NCBI GenBank assembly: GCA_032622095.1
Contig: CP136065.1
Span: 68,973,675-69,037,674 of the forward strand
Direction of reading: 5' to 3'
Source: Siphonodentalium dalli
Lineage: Eukaryota; Mollusca; Scaphopoda; Gadilida; Siphonodentaliidae
Length of the DNA: 64,000 nucleotides
Below are positions 44,056 to 55,280 of the stretch, piece after piece. Both the position numbers and the translations under genes were made by a program. Positions within the stretch are counted from its first letter, which is position 1. Every line of letters starts with the position of its first letter. The notes under the pieces are model-generated. The model was not told where the DNA came from and did not search any database. It saw only the letters and a list, made by a program, of their open reading frames with translations.

Positions 44056-44910
44056 AATTCTTAAATCTAATATGACCACAGATTGGCCACGTGCTGAGGT
44101 GTTTTCCAGACTAAGTGATATGAACACGTCGCTGTAAATAGAACGATAATAGTCGCACGTGATTGTAGACCATGAAGTATGATTTTAATAGCATACTAAT
44201 ACACACAAAATGAGATAGCTCAATCGGCGAGTTGTTATAAACCATGTATTAAATTATAATTAATTCATAAGCTGTACATTCAAGGAATACTGCAATACAA
44301 TTGGTTGTCACTTAAATCGTCATTTCGACTATTAATCGATACCATCAATGGTATCGGTCACTGTCAGAAACCACAGGTTCAAGCGACCCAACCAATCAAA
44401 ATTATGAAAAAAGTTTCCCTTCAAACTGGAAGCCTGTTGACAGGTATTTCTTCCCAACTATTAATCATTGATCGCAAGGAATTTATCACTTTTATGGAGG
44501 TGTATTGGTGACAATTAGACATTTTATTTATGTGATTAAATAATTCTTGTTTCGATTGAGATTATGAGTTATTACCAACACTTTCGAAGACAAATTAACA
44601 TTCTAATGCACTTGTTGCCAATATACCCCATGAAACATCAAAGATTTGCGGGGGGGGGGGGGGGTAATTAAGGATAAACTGTCGCAAAGTGTTGTCCGGT
44701 TCACCGCTTCAATGTTAGATATTCCTACGTGCCAATGTTGACGTCTCCATGGCGTCACCCTTACCGCAATACATGCCGACGACGTTACGGAGCAGATGCA
44801 TGCAAAGAGTTGCATCCGCTCTACTGACTTCGTTACTAACTGGTTGCCATATGAAGAAAAGCAGCGGTGTCGCTTTTGTCGAAATTTGACAGTCAGTACT
44901 CGCCCTGTAT
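44056..44910. other. Unassigned sequence with a poly-G run
   Basis: A 15-base G run is at 44650-44664. Short frames at 44305-44511 (plus) and 44603-44914 (minus) have no recognisable domain. Confidence 0.35.
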
Positions 44911-44970
44911 ACATGTACTTTCAGAAATCACAAAACAGCACACCGTTATATCCCATAAATATTATTGTCT
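44911..44970. repeat. Single end of the hairpin element found at 45280-45416
   Basis: CTTTCAGAAATCACAAAACA then GCACACCGTTATATCCC matches the right arm CCTTTCCGAAATCACAAAAT with CACACTGGTATCCCC at 45382-45416. Confidence 0.5.
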
Positions 44971-45279
44971 CGATATCATTCGACCAAATTTCTTGACATG
45001 AAACCGTGACAGATACGGCGTGAAATACACATCTCAATGAGTAAACAATTTTACATTGTTTCATTTCAACTTCAAGTTCGCGGTAAAATCAAAACAGCAA
45101 TGTGTAAGTGATAAATATCTGAAAAAGACATCAGGTACATGACAATATTTTATCCAGCGCATTAAATTTAAAACAAAAAGTCGTGAATTAACTGAGTGTT
45201 TTCTATGGCCTCACATTCCGTTGATAATTGCAAGGCATGTGTGTCGAAATAACGTTTTAAGTTCGAAGAAAATTAGAAT

Positions 45280-45416
45280 GGGGATACCAGTGTGGTGGTT
45301 TCTGATTTCTGAAAGGTACAGGGCGAATATTCTGTGGCAAATATCCGTTAACTAAATTTGCCACAGAATATTCGCCTTGTACCTTTCCGAAATCACAAAA
45401 TCACACTGGTATCCCC
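45280..45416. mobile_element. Small foldback element, about 60-bp arms
   Basis: The left arm (45280-45343) reads GGGGATACCAGTGTG, then GAAAGGTACAGGGCGAATAT and TCTGTGGCAAAT. The right arm (45355-45416) is its complement with a few mismatches, and the loop is only about 11 bases. Nearly the whole element can fold as one hairpin. No target duplication is evident. Confidence 0.75.
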
Positions 45417-46048
45417 TAAATAACGCGCGTGATATAATTTGTCTTCAAAGTTTTAGTTTATAACTGTCTGGGAAATATTCTAAAAATATACAAATTTGTT
45501 AAGGAACCTGAAATAAACAGAACAATACTTCTCGAGCCCATCAGGCATTTGGCAGCTATTCAATCAAGGAAATGTTGATCATGATAGAAGCGGTATCTCG
45601 TTTCACGATTCTGATGGCTCAAAATTACGATTACTGGAATGTTTGTGTGGAATCCGTGGAAGTGTAACATCGAATTCGCATCTTGTTTAAAATAGTGTGG
45701 CATGCAAGATAACTCTAATGTCGATCGGAAACACAACAAGTCGCTTTGAAATGAGCCAATATTCTGCAAGCAACACTGGTGTATAAGTATATATATGTGA
45801 TATTCCACCCTGACGTCCTCAGATAACGACGGTCATATTAGCTCATCACAGTTTGTTATTTGTTGGACACTGATCATACGAATCTCGACAAGAGGTCAAT
45901 GACCTGTGTGACATAACTACACATGCCCCATTATATTAGTATAGCACTAATTGTATAGTATACCCGTGCTGCGTATAGTAAGAACCCAAACCTCGAATAT
46001 CAGTGCTCTGTGCCTTAAAGAAACCTCACACATCTTAATCACAGCCCA
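45417..46048. other. Unassigned sequence
   Basis: A 30-bp segment, ATACGAATCTCGACAAGAGG then TCAATGAC (about 45887), recurs at about 62284-62310. No gene is supported. Confidence 0.35.
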
Positions 46049-46390
46049 GCCCATATAAAAATGTACCTGGGTAAATCTTGGTGTTTACCTAGGTATACCC
46101 CTGATGAACCCCGGTACATGTAGGTTTTATCCTGGTTCCACCCAGGTCACACCCAGGTCAATCAGGGCTTTATAAAGATTTACCCTATATATTTACCCTA
46201 TATATGTTAGGTTAAACCCCAGTTTACCCGGGTTTTTACGGATATAATTTAGAAAAACGCTGTCACACCCGGGTGGTATTTAGACCCAGGTTATCCGGAG
46301 TATTTACATCCAGGTATTTACACCAGGTTTTCGCCCAGGTATTTACTACATTGTTCACCCGGATATATACACCTGTGGTATTTTGTTAAA
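46049..46390 (+). mobile_element. ACCTGGGTAAA-type element, copy 1
   Basis: The sequence opens with CCATATAAAAATGTACCTGG then GTAAATC, which is the reverse complement of the end of the element at 61130-61905 (GATTTACCCAGGTACATTTT then TATATGG). The body repeats short ACCCAGGT, TTTACCC.GG and GGTATTTAC words. It directly precedes the 45-bp satellite, which may be part of the same element. Confidence 0.55.
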
Positions 46391-46410
46391 CTGTATAATC
46401 TGCACTTGAA

Positions 46411-49050
46411 GTTACCGTATTAACCCGTTCTATATTACAGCATCTTTGGCGTGTAGTTAACCATTATTAACCATTCTATATTAAAGCATTAATTGACAGG
46501 TAGTTACCTTATTAACCCTTTCTATAGTAAGTAACATTGATGAGTAGTTACAGTATGAACCCATTCTATATTAAAGCACCATTGACGTGAAGTTACCTTA
46601 TTAACCCTTTCTGTATTAAAGCATCATTGACGTGTAGTTACCTTATTAACCCTTTCTATATTAAAACATAATTGATGTGTAGTTACCATGTTAACCCTTT
46701 CTATATTATAGCATCATTGACGGGTAGTTGCCTTATTAACTCTGTATATACCAAATTATCATTGTCATGTATAATTACCTTATCCATTTCTATACTAAGT
46801 ACCATTGGCGTGTAGTTACCTTATTAACCCTTTCTATATTAAAGCATTAATTGACAGGTAGTTACCTTATTAACCCTTTCTATACTTAATATTATTGGTG
46901 AGTAGTTGCATTATTAACCCTTTCTATATTAAATCGCCATTGACGGGTAGTTACCTTATTAACAAGTTTTGTATTAAAGCATCATTGACGTGTAGTTACC
47001 TTATTACAACCCTTTCTATATTAAAGCATTATTGACGTGTAATTACCATATTAACCATTTCTATATTAAAGAATTATACCGGGTAGTTACATTATTAACC
47101 CGTTCTTTAAAAGTATCATTGGTGAGTAGTTACCATATTAACCCTTTCTATATTAAAGCATCATTGCCGTGAAGTTACCTTATAAACCCTTTCTATATTA
47201 AAACACCATTGATGTGTAGTTACCTTATTAACCCTTTCTATATTAAAACATCATTGACGTGTGGTTACCATGTTAACCCTTTCAATATTAAAGCACCATT
47301 GACGGATAGTTGCCTTATTAACCCTGTATATACTAAAGTACCATTGTCGTGTAGTTACCTTATTAACCCTTCATATACATTGACGTGTAGTTACCTTATT
47401 AACCCTTTCTATATTAAAACATTAATTGACAGGCAGTTACCTTATTAACCCTTTCTATACTAAGTATCATTGGCATGTAGTTACCTTATTAACCCTTTCT
47501 ATATTAAAGCATTAATTGACAGGTAGTTACCTTAAACAACCCGTTCTATACTAAGTATCATAGGTGAGTAGTTACATTATTAACCATTTCTATACTAAAG
47601 CGCCATTGACGGGTAATTACCTTATTAACCATTTTTGTATCAAAGCATCGTTGACGTGCAGTACCATATTATAACCCTTTCTATATTAAAGCATCATTGA
47701 CGGATAGTTACCATATTAACCCTTTCTATATTAAAGTACCATTGGCGTGTAATTACCTTATTAACCCTTTCTATATTGAAGCAATAATTGACATGTAGGC
47801 CCTAGTTACCTTATTAACCCTTTCTATAATAAGTGTCATTGGTGATTAGTTACATTATTAACCCTTTCTACAATAAAGCATCATTGACATGAAGTTACCT
47901 TATTAACCATTTCTGTATTAAAGAATTATTGGCGTGTAGTTACCTTATTAACCATGTATATACCTAAGTATCAGTGTCGTGTAGTTACCTTATTAACCCT
48001 TTCTATACTAAGTATCATTGACGTGTAGTTACCTTATTAACCCTTTCTATACAAAAGCACCATTGATGGGTAGTTACCTTATTAACCATTTTTGTATTGA
48101 AGCATCATTGGCGTGTAATTACCTTATTAACCCTTTCTATATTGAAGCAATAATTGACAGGTAGGCCCTAGTTACCTTATTAACCCTTTCTATAATAAGT
48201 GTCATTGGAGATTAGTTACATTATTAACCCTTTCTACAATAAAGCATCATTGACATGAATTTACCCTTAACCATTTCTGTATTAAAAAATTATTGACGTG
48301 TAGTTACCTTATTAACCCTTTCTATATTGAGACATCATTTACGTGTAGTTACCGTGTTAACCCTTTCTATATTAAAGTATCATTGACGGGTAGTTGCCTT
48401 GTTAACCCTGTATATACCTACTAGTAAGTATCAGTGTCGTGTAGTTACCTTATTAACCCTTTCTATACTAAGTATCATTGGCGGTTAGTTACCTTATTAA
48501 CCCGTTATATACTAAGTATCATTGACGTGTAGTTACCTTATTAACCCTTTCTATATAAATGCACCATTGATGGGTAGTTACATTATTAACCATTTTTGTA
48601 TTGAAGCATCATTGGCGCGTAGCTACCTTATTAACCCTTTCTATATTAAAGCATCATTGACATGTAGTTATCATATTAGCCAGTTATATATTAAAGCATC
48701 ATTGACGGTAGTTACCATAGTAACCCTTTCTATATTAAAGCACCATTGGCGTGTAATTACCATATCAACCCTTTCTATATTAAAACATCATTGTCGTGTA
48801 GTTACCCTATTAGCTCTTTCTATATTAAAGCATCATTGACGTGCAGAACTTTATCTTATTAACCCTTTCTATATTGAAGCATCATTGTCAAGAAGTTAAA
48901 TTATTAACCTTTCTATACTAAGTATCATTGCCGTGTAGTTAGTTACCTTATTAACCCTTTCTATATTAAGACGTCGGTCATTGAGAGGTAGTTACCTTAT
49001 TAACCATTTCTGTATTCAAGCATCATTGGCGAGTAGTTAATTACCTTATT
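46411..49050. repeat. 45-bp satellite array, about 58 copies
   Basis: The unit is AGTTACCTTATTAACCCTTT, then CTATATTAAAGCATCATTGA, then CGTGT. Copies vary by point changes (TATACTAAGTATCATTGG is a common second type) and by a few 1 to 14-bp indels, such as GTAGGCCCTAGTTACC at about 47795 and 48172. The pair at 47770-47900 and 48120-48250 shows a longer block of about 350 bp duplicated as a unit. Because 45 is a multiple of three, some frames read a 15-residue repeat (CSYLINPFYIKASLT). These are not genes. ACTTGAAGTT flanks the array at 46404-46413 and 49051-49060. Confidence 0.97.
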
Positions 49051-49060
49051 ACTTGAAGTT

Positions 49061-50455
49061 TATTATGACAGTATGACAATACACTACCCCGGACAAATGA
49101 AGCAATATCACACATTATCTAACAGCCTAGCTATAACGAGTGAACATTAAGCTGACAAACAGACAATTTTCAGGGCCATTACCGGTATTTAATATTAAAG
49201 GGATACAAAATAAAGATATTTCTAATTATCAGTAAGAATTATTCTCTAAGTGATACTTATTATTTCAAATAAATGATTGCGTATACTATAGTAGACCATA
49301 TACCAACAGGAAAATATTAGTGAATACAATTATTGTGTTTCAAAATCGTTTCGTTTCTGCAGCCAAATTACAATCTTAACTTTTAGTTACCGTTACTTCG
49401 AAAAGAAGCGCCGATAATTCCTTGTGGTGTTTTGAGTTAATTTTGTCGCGAATCAACGCGGAATGACAGAAGGAAATGGTGTATTCGCTACAAACGGATA
49501 AACTGTGGACTTATATATAAGATTCGCCGATTTTGTCTGCATGGATGTGCGCAAATATCGAAAAAGACTGAATTTCATGTGACAACAAATATTTCAATTC
49601 CCGGAACAGTAAGAATTAAGCCACGATAACGAAACGGATCAACTATAGTATTGAACGGCCATCTGACCATAACCAGAATATTCCCGCTGACACATCTGTA
49701 TGACCTGGAATATTTGTATCACATGAAAACCACTGACAGTGGACATAGTGCATTGGGATTGAATTGAAAAGTAATACATGTACAGTACATTGTAATTATT
49801 TGTAATTGTCACGCTACGACAATACGCAAAATTGAATTTGTGGTACCGGTACAACCATGATGCAGTGGCAGTGGCCTGATCATGCACCTGTCCAGAAGAA
49901 AATTGAGAAGTTTGATCTGCGATAGTGAGGGGTCTGTACTACTGTACATGTACACGTGGCCATAGACTCGTACGGTACTGATAGTGTTAAGCCTGCTGTT
50001 ACAATAATACTACTTTTGCTGTTTTACTGGTCTTACTGTGTCAATGTGACATTGTTAATTCAGTTCCACTCTAATGTACATTAACTGGCAATGATGCATC
50101 ACTATTAAAGGCACCGGTAATCCCTACATACCAGGAGGACGCGGCATTGAAACTTGGTACAACAGTTGTTACACGACAAAGAAAATTATCAACAAGTTCA
50201 TGGTGACAATTGTTACAATTTACAAATATTTAAGGATTATACTAATGTCAATTTGATGAGTAGATGCGTGACTGATAAAAGAATTAGAGACTCCATATTT
50301 ACTCAAAAGATAACAGTATACGATGCCATACAGTTGTTCCATAACACCTCAACCTTTGGTTAATGAAAATGATGAAACCCAGACTCAACATCAAGACTAC
50401 ATGTGCATGCATATTAAAGTGACGGTTCAATGATTTTGACTCCATCAGATGATAT
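49061..50455. other. Unassigned sequence, start of the TACATGTA-rich domain
   Basis: TACATGTA and GTACATGTAC words become frequent from about 49780. No exon is supported. Confidence 0.35.
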
Positions 50456-50458
50456 TTA

Positions 50459-50823
50459 GGCGACACCAATTTTTAAGTCTGGTTTACTATAATGTGGGGA
50501 TAAAAAAAGTAGATGCAGGACAGTGCAGGAGGAAAAAAAATAAAAAAGATTGTCCCCCCAATTTATATCAAGTAAATCGTGGAATTTCACATAAATTGTG
50601 AAAAAAAAATTTGAATAAAATTCTGAACCAAACAAGACATATCTTGTCATGAAATACATGAAAATATGGATATGTAAATGATCATAAGCAGAACCGGATG
50701 CGACAACACATGAAAATCAGTACGCATGTAAAATATTTTGGGAGAAAACAGTTTTTTTTTTCATGAAATGGACAAAAAGTTGTAGGAGGTGTTCGTAAAC
50801 CAGACTTAAAAATTGGTGTCACC
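50459..50823. mobile_element. Harbinger-type MITE with TTA target duplication
   Basis: The left end GGCGACACCAATTTTTAAGT then CTGGTTTAC is complementary to the right end GTAAACCAGACTTAAAAATT then GGTGTCACC. TTA occurs immediately on both sides (50456-50458, 50824-50826), the TWA-type 3-bp target of PIF/Harbinger elements. The interior is AT-rich and non-coding. Confidence 0.8.
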
Positions 50824-51022
50824 TTAGGCTCAGTGTTAATACAGGTTCACATATTCTCAAAATAATTGTCTCCCTCAACCGTATTTATATCTGATAGAAC
50901 CTCAGTGAGACCATGTTGAAAATTACCATCAATACTGTTCCAGTGTTGATCCAAGTTACATGCAACGTGGTCATGTTACTTCAAACCAGTTGCAATGTTC
51001 CTTCGTGAAAATAAATGTCAAT

Positions 51023-51676
51023 GCAACTTACTCTCGGGCTCCAAATAAAAGTGCAGGCCCAAATAATAGTGCAGGGGGGGAATTCCATTGAAAGTTATTA
51101 AATAAAAGTACAGACCCAAATAATAGTGAAGGGGGAACTCTGAGCAAAACATCAACTGTGGTTGACCAAATAATTTTTATAGATGGTATGTAGTACAATG
51201 TACATGTACATGTATGTATCATGTGGTGTTTTGGTATGCCACATACTTGAATATGTACTCTTGGGTGCCTAATAAACATACATGTACGATTATTAAAATT
51301 GAGGTAAAATTCCCACCTGTACGATCGTTATTTGGTCCTGTACGTTTATTAAATTAACCAAAAGAAATAATTCACCAATCTTAAATTGTGTTATTCATAG
51401 ATAAATGAACTCTGATTGTTGACAGTGATCAGCACACTGTAGATTCACAGACCTGGCTATCAATCTAAACTATTTCTGTCACATGGCATCAGTATATAAA
51501 CCAGTCACTGGCAGTCAGATGGTGCGTTTTGTTGGGATGTATGGTACTAATAGTTCCAGTCTGTACGTTTATTCCGCCCTGTACTATTATTCAGTTACGC
51601 GACATTTTCCAACCTGTACTACATGTAGTCTATTTATATTCCACCCTCTACTTTTATTAGGCACTCAAGAGTAATG
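51023..51676. mobile_element. MITE-like element(s) with TTACTCT(T/C)GGG(T/C)-type ends
   Basis: TTACTCTCGGGCTCCAAATA at about 51029 and TTATTAGGCACTCAAGAGTA at about 51654 form an inverted pair. An internal ACTCTTGGGTGCCTAATAAA at about 51258 matches the right end even better. This may be two overlapping insertions or one element with a duplicated end. Short AATAATAGTGCAGG and CTGTAC...TTATT words are repeated inside. Confidence 0.55.
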
Positions 51677-52417
51677 TTTGCAACAGCGATGTTGTCGATT
51701 AATCAAAATACCGTAAATACTATGAGGCATTCCAGCGGTCAGCGGCATTGTAATTGAATGTGGTTGAACAGTCAAATACCGGTGGTCAATCTTGTTGTGC
51801 TGTGGGGTCATTTAATTAGAACATAGCTATATTTATGTTAAACTAGTCTAGTTTGGGTTACTATTAATAAGATATTTAATGAATGTTTGGAATGTATGGT
51901 AGCATTCTTACTAGTACCTGGATAAACATATGCCATGCACAACGCTGGTCATCATATCATCACCACTGTGGGCAATAAACCCCGGCGGGCATCAGTAAAC
52001 CGCTCATCGGGCTATAAAAATTAGAGTTTTCCATACCAGGGTTAGTCTAATCAATTAAAATTGGTCAATTTAGATGTTATACCAACCAGTGGAAGACGTA
52101 CATGTATATTCAGATATCTATCAGTTTTCGAGAAAAACCCCATCTTAGTCGAGCAGACTTAGAATATCGGGGTAAACTTAAATTTCATTCAGCAAAACTT
52201 TCACAGCAGAATAAAAAAATAGTACATTATAATCACTTACAGTACATGTACATGTAGCCCAGGTGCAGTGCTAGCCTATATACTACCAAAACTTTTGGTC
52301 GGTTTCTCGATGTCTGACACTTGTAAACGCTTGGACGGGTATATAGTACATGTATGTGAATTAAAGATCTTATTAGTGACACAACACTTCACAAGAGGCT
52401 AGACATACATTTGTAAC
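51677..52417. other. Unassigned sequence, TACATGTA-rich
   Basis: No gene or element recognised beyond the repeated TACATGTA words. Confidence 0.3.
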
Positions 52418-52583
52418 TACAGTAATGCTCTAATGAATCGACTCCTTAACCACAGCACAATTATGGGTAACTCGGGGAGAGCTTTCCGATGAATGACAAC
52501 AAGCCATATTTCCGACTAAATCCTGAAAAGTTACACATAATTCTGCTGTGGTTAAGGGGTCGATTACTTAGGACATTACTGTA
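52418..52583. mobile_element. Mariner-type hairpin MITE, copy 1
   Basis: The left arm TACAGTAATGCTCTAATGAA, then TCGACTCCTTAACCACAGCA, is complementary to GCTGTGGTTAAGGGGTCGAT ... ATTACTGTA. The ends begin CAGTAATG preceded by TA, as in Tc1/mariner elements with TA target duplications. One arm retains AGAGCTTTCCGATGAATG. Copies occur at 55721-55934 and 57280-57384. Confidence 0.8.
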
Positions 52584-53066
52584 TCTGTTTTAGTGCACAT
52601 CAAATTGATTTGTTGTATTTCATCTTGTAATTTGTCTTTGATTGTGTTCGCCATTTCGATGGACTACATGTACTGACATCAATGACTGAAATGAGTCAAA
52701 ATTTAGCAGTGCAGCCAATTATATAGATAAACAGAATTAAATTGCATCCAAATTCCAAATGACCATAAATGATAAAACAAACTTTATTGAGCACATTTTT
52801 AATACTAGTAATACTGTAATTACAGCTACAATGAAAGTATACAGTTTGAGCTTCTTTATAATACCACTGAGTTGGGTGATGTTTTGATATTTTGGTTTGG
52901 GCACCTAATAAAAATTCTAAGTTTGGTAAAACTGTCTGTATACAAAGTTTATCTGACCGTGATGAATAAAACCTATAAATGGGATCATATACATGTATGT
53001 TAGATATCATTACATGATTATTTGAAAACACATATCCGTATGGAAAACAAACTATTTTACCACTGG
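52584..53066. other. Unassigned sequence
   Basis: A minus-strand frame of 124 codons (52696-53070) lacks any recognisable domain. Confidence 0.3.
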
Positions 53067-53193
53067 CCAAGTGGTCCTGCTCATATGCTATGATGCTGGT
53101 GGTCCTGCTGAATTGCTATGATGCGGGTAGCGCAATTCATAGCAATTCAGCAGGACCCAACCGCATATCATAGCACATTAGCAGGAACACTTG
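53067..53193. mobile_element. Small foldback element, double inverted repeat
   Basis: An inner hairpin, GTCCTGCTGAATTGCTATGA ... TCATAGCAATTCAGCAGGAC (53102-53157), is nearly perfect. An outer, more diverged pair surrounds it (CAAGTGGTCCTGCTCATATG ... CATTAGCAGGAACACTTG). This nesting suggests the element arose by inverted duplication of a GGTCCTGCT-ended unit. Confidence 0.7.
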
Positions 53194-54187
53194 AACAGGG
53201 GTATATTTACAGTGTCAAATCGAATGGGCATCTTTTAACAATATTTTTTAACAATTTCCTAGAAGTGTTTGAAAATTGAGAACTGAATTTATATTTTTTT
53301 TTATGAGGTTTCGATTGAAAAATTTCTAACTTAGCACATCAGGATTAACAGACTACTGGTAAGTTTGGTATATTTTTCTGTAATCGACACCTGCTGAGGT
53401 GGGGAAATATCATCCATTTTCGCACAGCTATATTCTCTTTCCCCAACAAAGTCCATAGAACATACATGTAAAATTACAGCTATGCTTTAATTAATCAACT
53501 CGCCTTATAAAGGTTGACCATCGGGTATTACTGCAGTATTCAGGCGTGTTCATGTGATCAACCGCAGTCAGTTATACCGCTGCAGAATGTGGTTCACCTC
53601 ACATTTGCAGTTAGGTTGTATTTTTCATGCGATGTTTAAATGAATTTTTTTTTTAAGTTGACATTGTAACCACACCAGAATTTGTTTTTATTGTTTCAAA
53701 ATGTCTAGATAGAATTCAGAATTTGTGTGGTAAAACAATTAACTTGGTTATCACAGACATATTACTGTGGTAAGATTACTAGCGGATACCGCATGTCAAC
53801 AGGGACTGCATGCTCTAATTATTATCAGGTTTAACATGTTTATACTGGGTACAGTTCATCGAGACTTAATAGTGGCCCAGAAAAATTTGACGAGCCGACG
53901 GTCTCAGACCAAATTGCAGATGAAGATGGATAACTCTAAAATCAAGATGCTTTGTGTTGATAATAAGGCCAAACTTCATCGAACAGCATGTTGATAAATA
54001 TAATGTATCGGGCAATTTTATACTATACATGCAGTTGACAGTGGTTAGCATTATTTTTGGGCAATTAATCGATTCTGATAACTGAAGCAGCATTTCTAAA
54101 AAAAATGTTGTTGGAATCTGATTATATGGGGACCATCGAATCTGATTGAGCACCTTTAATAGTTAACTATATGAGCTAAATACACAT
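53194..54187. other. Unassigned sequence
   Basis: Ends with a lone family E terminus (ATCTGATTGAGCACCTTTAA, about 54139). No exon is supported. Confidence 0.3.
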
Positions 54188-54270
54188 AAGGCGACACCAA
54201 TTTTTAAGTCCGGTTTACGAACACCTACAACTTTTTTTCCATTTCATGAACCCAAAGAATTTACACGCAT
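54188..54270 (-). mobile_element. Single end of the Harbinger-type MITE at 50459-50823
   Basis: TAAGGCGACACCAATTTTTA, then AGTCCGGTTTACGAACACCT and CATTTCATGA match the inverted right end of the complete copy, including internal sequence. The TAA before GGCGACACC fits a TWA target. The other end was not found. Confidence 0.6.
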
Positions 54271-54869
54271 AATAGACATTTAAACTTTGAAAATTGCAGG
54301 TTTTGCTCTAAATTTACACATTCCCATCTTAAAAAAATATTTGATTTCCTGTATCGCAATACACATGATATCATGATATGCATATCATTGATAGTGTATC
54401 CCAATACAATGCATGAATTCGCTATGAATCATTACAGTCCCACAAAAAATGGGAACTGCAGTTATCTCTCATTGATTTTAACTCAATAACCACATAGTAA
54501 ATTGGAAGTTTTCCATGGAAATTTGTGTTGTCGATTAGTCTACTTCGACTTGATTTTTTTACTGTCGATTAGTCAACTATGAAAAACCCAAGCCATTTCA
54601 ATACTAATGCAGTATCTGCTGGTATTAAATCTTACTGCAGTAATATTTTTGTTGTAACCAAGTGAATTACTGCAGTGTTTCAACCATGGTAAACCGCATT
54701 AATTTTTCTCATGACCGCCTTTCAGCCAGATCATTCTTTACAGTACTTACCATGTACATGTACCATATGTTCTATTTGGGGATAGACCATGATACTAGTA
54801 TGTCACTTTGTGGGTTAAGTTTATAGAATTGGTGCAGTTGCACACTGCATCACTGCCTAACTCATTGCA

Positions 54870-55265
54870 AATGGAGGTCTCTTAATACATTTACATGTGT
54901 ATAGTTTCTCAGTGCAATTTGGCTTTTAGGATGAAAACCAAAACTCGATAAGTCCATACAATAGGGACAATTTGATTGAAATTTAAAGCAGAAATATAGC
55001 TTGGAGCAATTCATAGGGTCACATAACCATTACCGCAATTATGTACATTATTACATGTACCTCAATCATATTTATGATGATTCAATGACAGTGCGTTAGA
55101 CCGTGTGGTCATTACTAGTAGTCCGATGGGTTCGATTGTCAAGAAGTTCAATAGTTTGAGGGTTCAATAGTCCAAATGTTCAATGGTAACCGCGTTGAGA
55201 GTATCAATTACTGTACCGTAGTACAAAGTTATTTACTTGAGACATAACATGTATTGTCGATATAC
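54870..55265 (+). repeat. Direct duplication flanking the palindrome, left copy
   Basis: Shared with about 58060-58470: GGTCACATAACCATTA, CATTACTAGTA, GTCCGATGGGTTCGATTGTC (TTCGATGGGTTCGATTGTCA), GAAGTTCAATAGTTTGAGGG and GAGACATAACAT. Divergence is about 15 percent. The orientation is direct, so it is not part of the palindrome itself. Confidence 0.7.
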
Positions 55266-55280
55266 ATGTACACAATGATA

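Noticed and set aside
44212-44236. tRNA-like A box (GATAGCTCAATCGGCGAG)
   Set aside because: No B box follows and the flanks are AT-rich unique sequence.
47209-48839. Frames with a CSYLINPFYIKASLT repeat
   Set aside because: The 45-bp satellite has a period divisible by three, which produces repeated 15-residue frames. Stops occur regularly elsewhere in the array.
46411-49050. Possible CRISPR-like array (regular direct repeats)
   Set aside because: Units are contiguous, with no unique spacers, in a eukaryotic context with no cas genes. It is a satellite.
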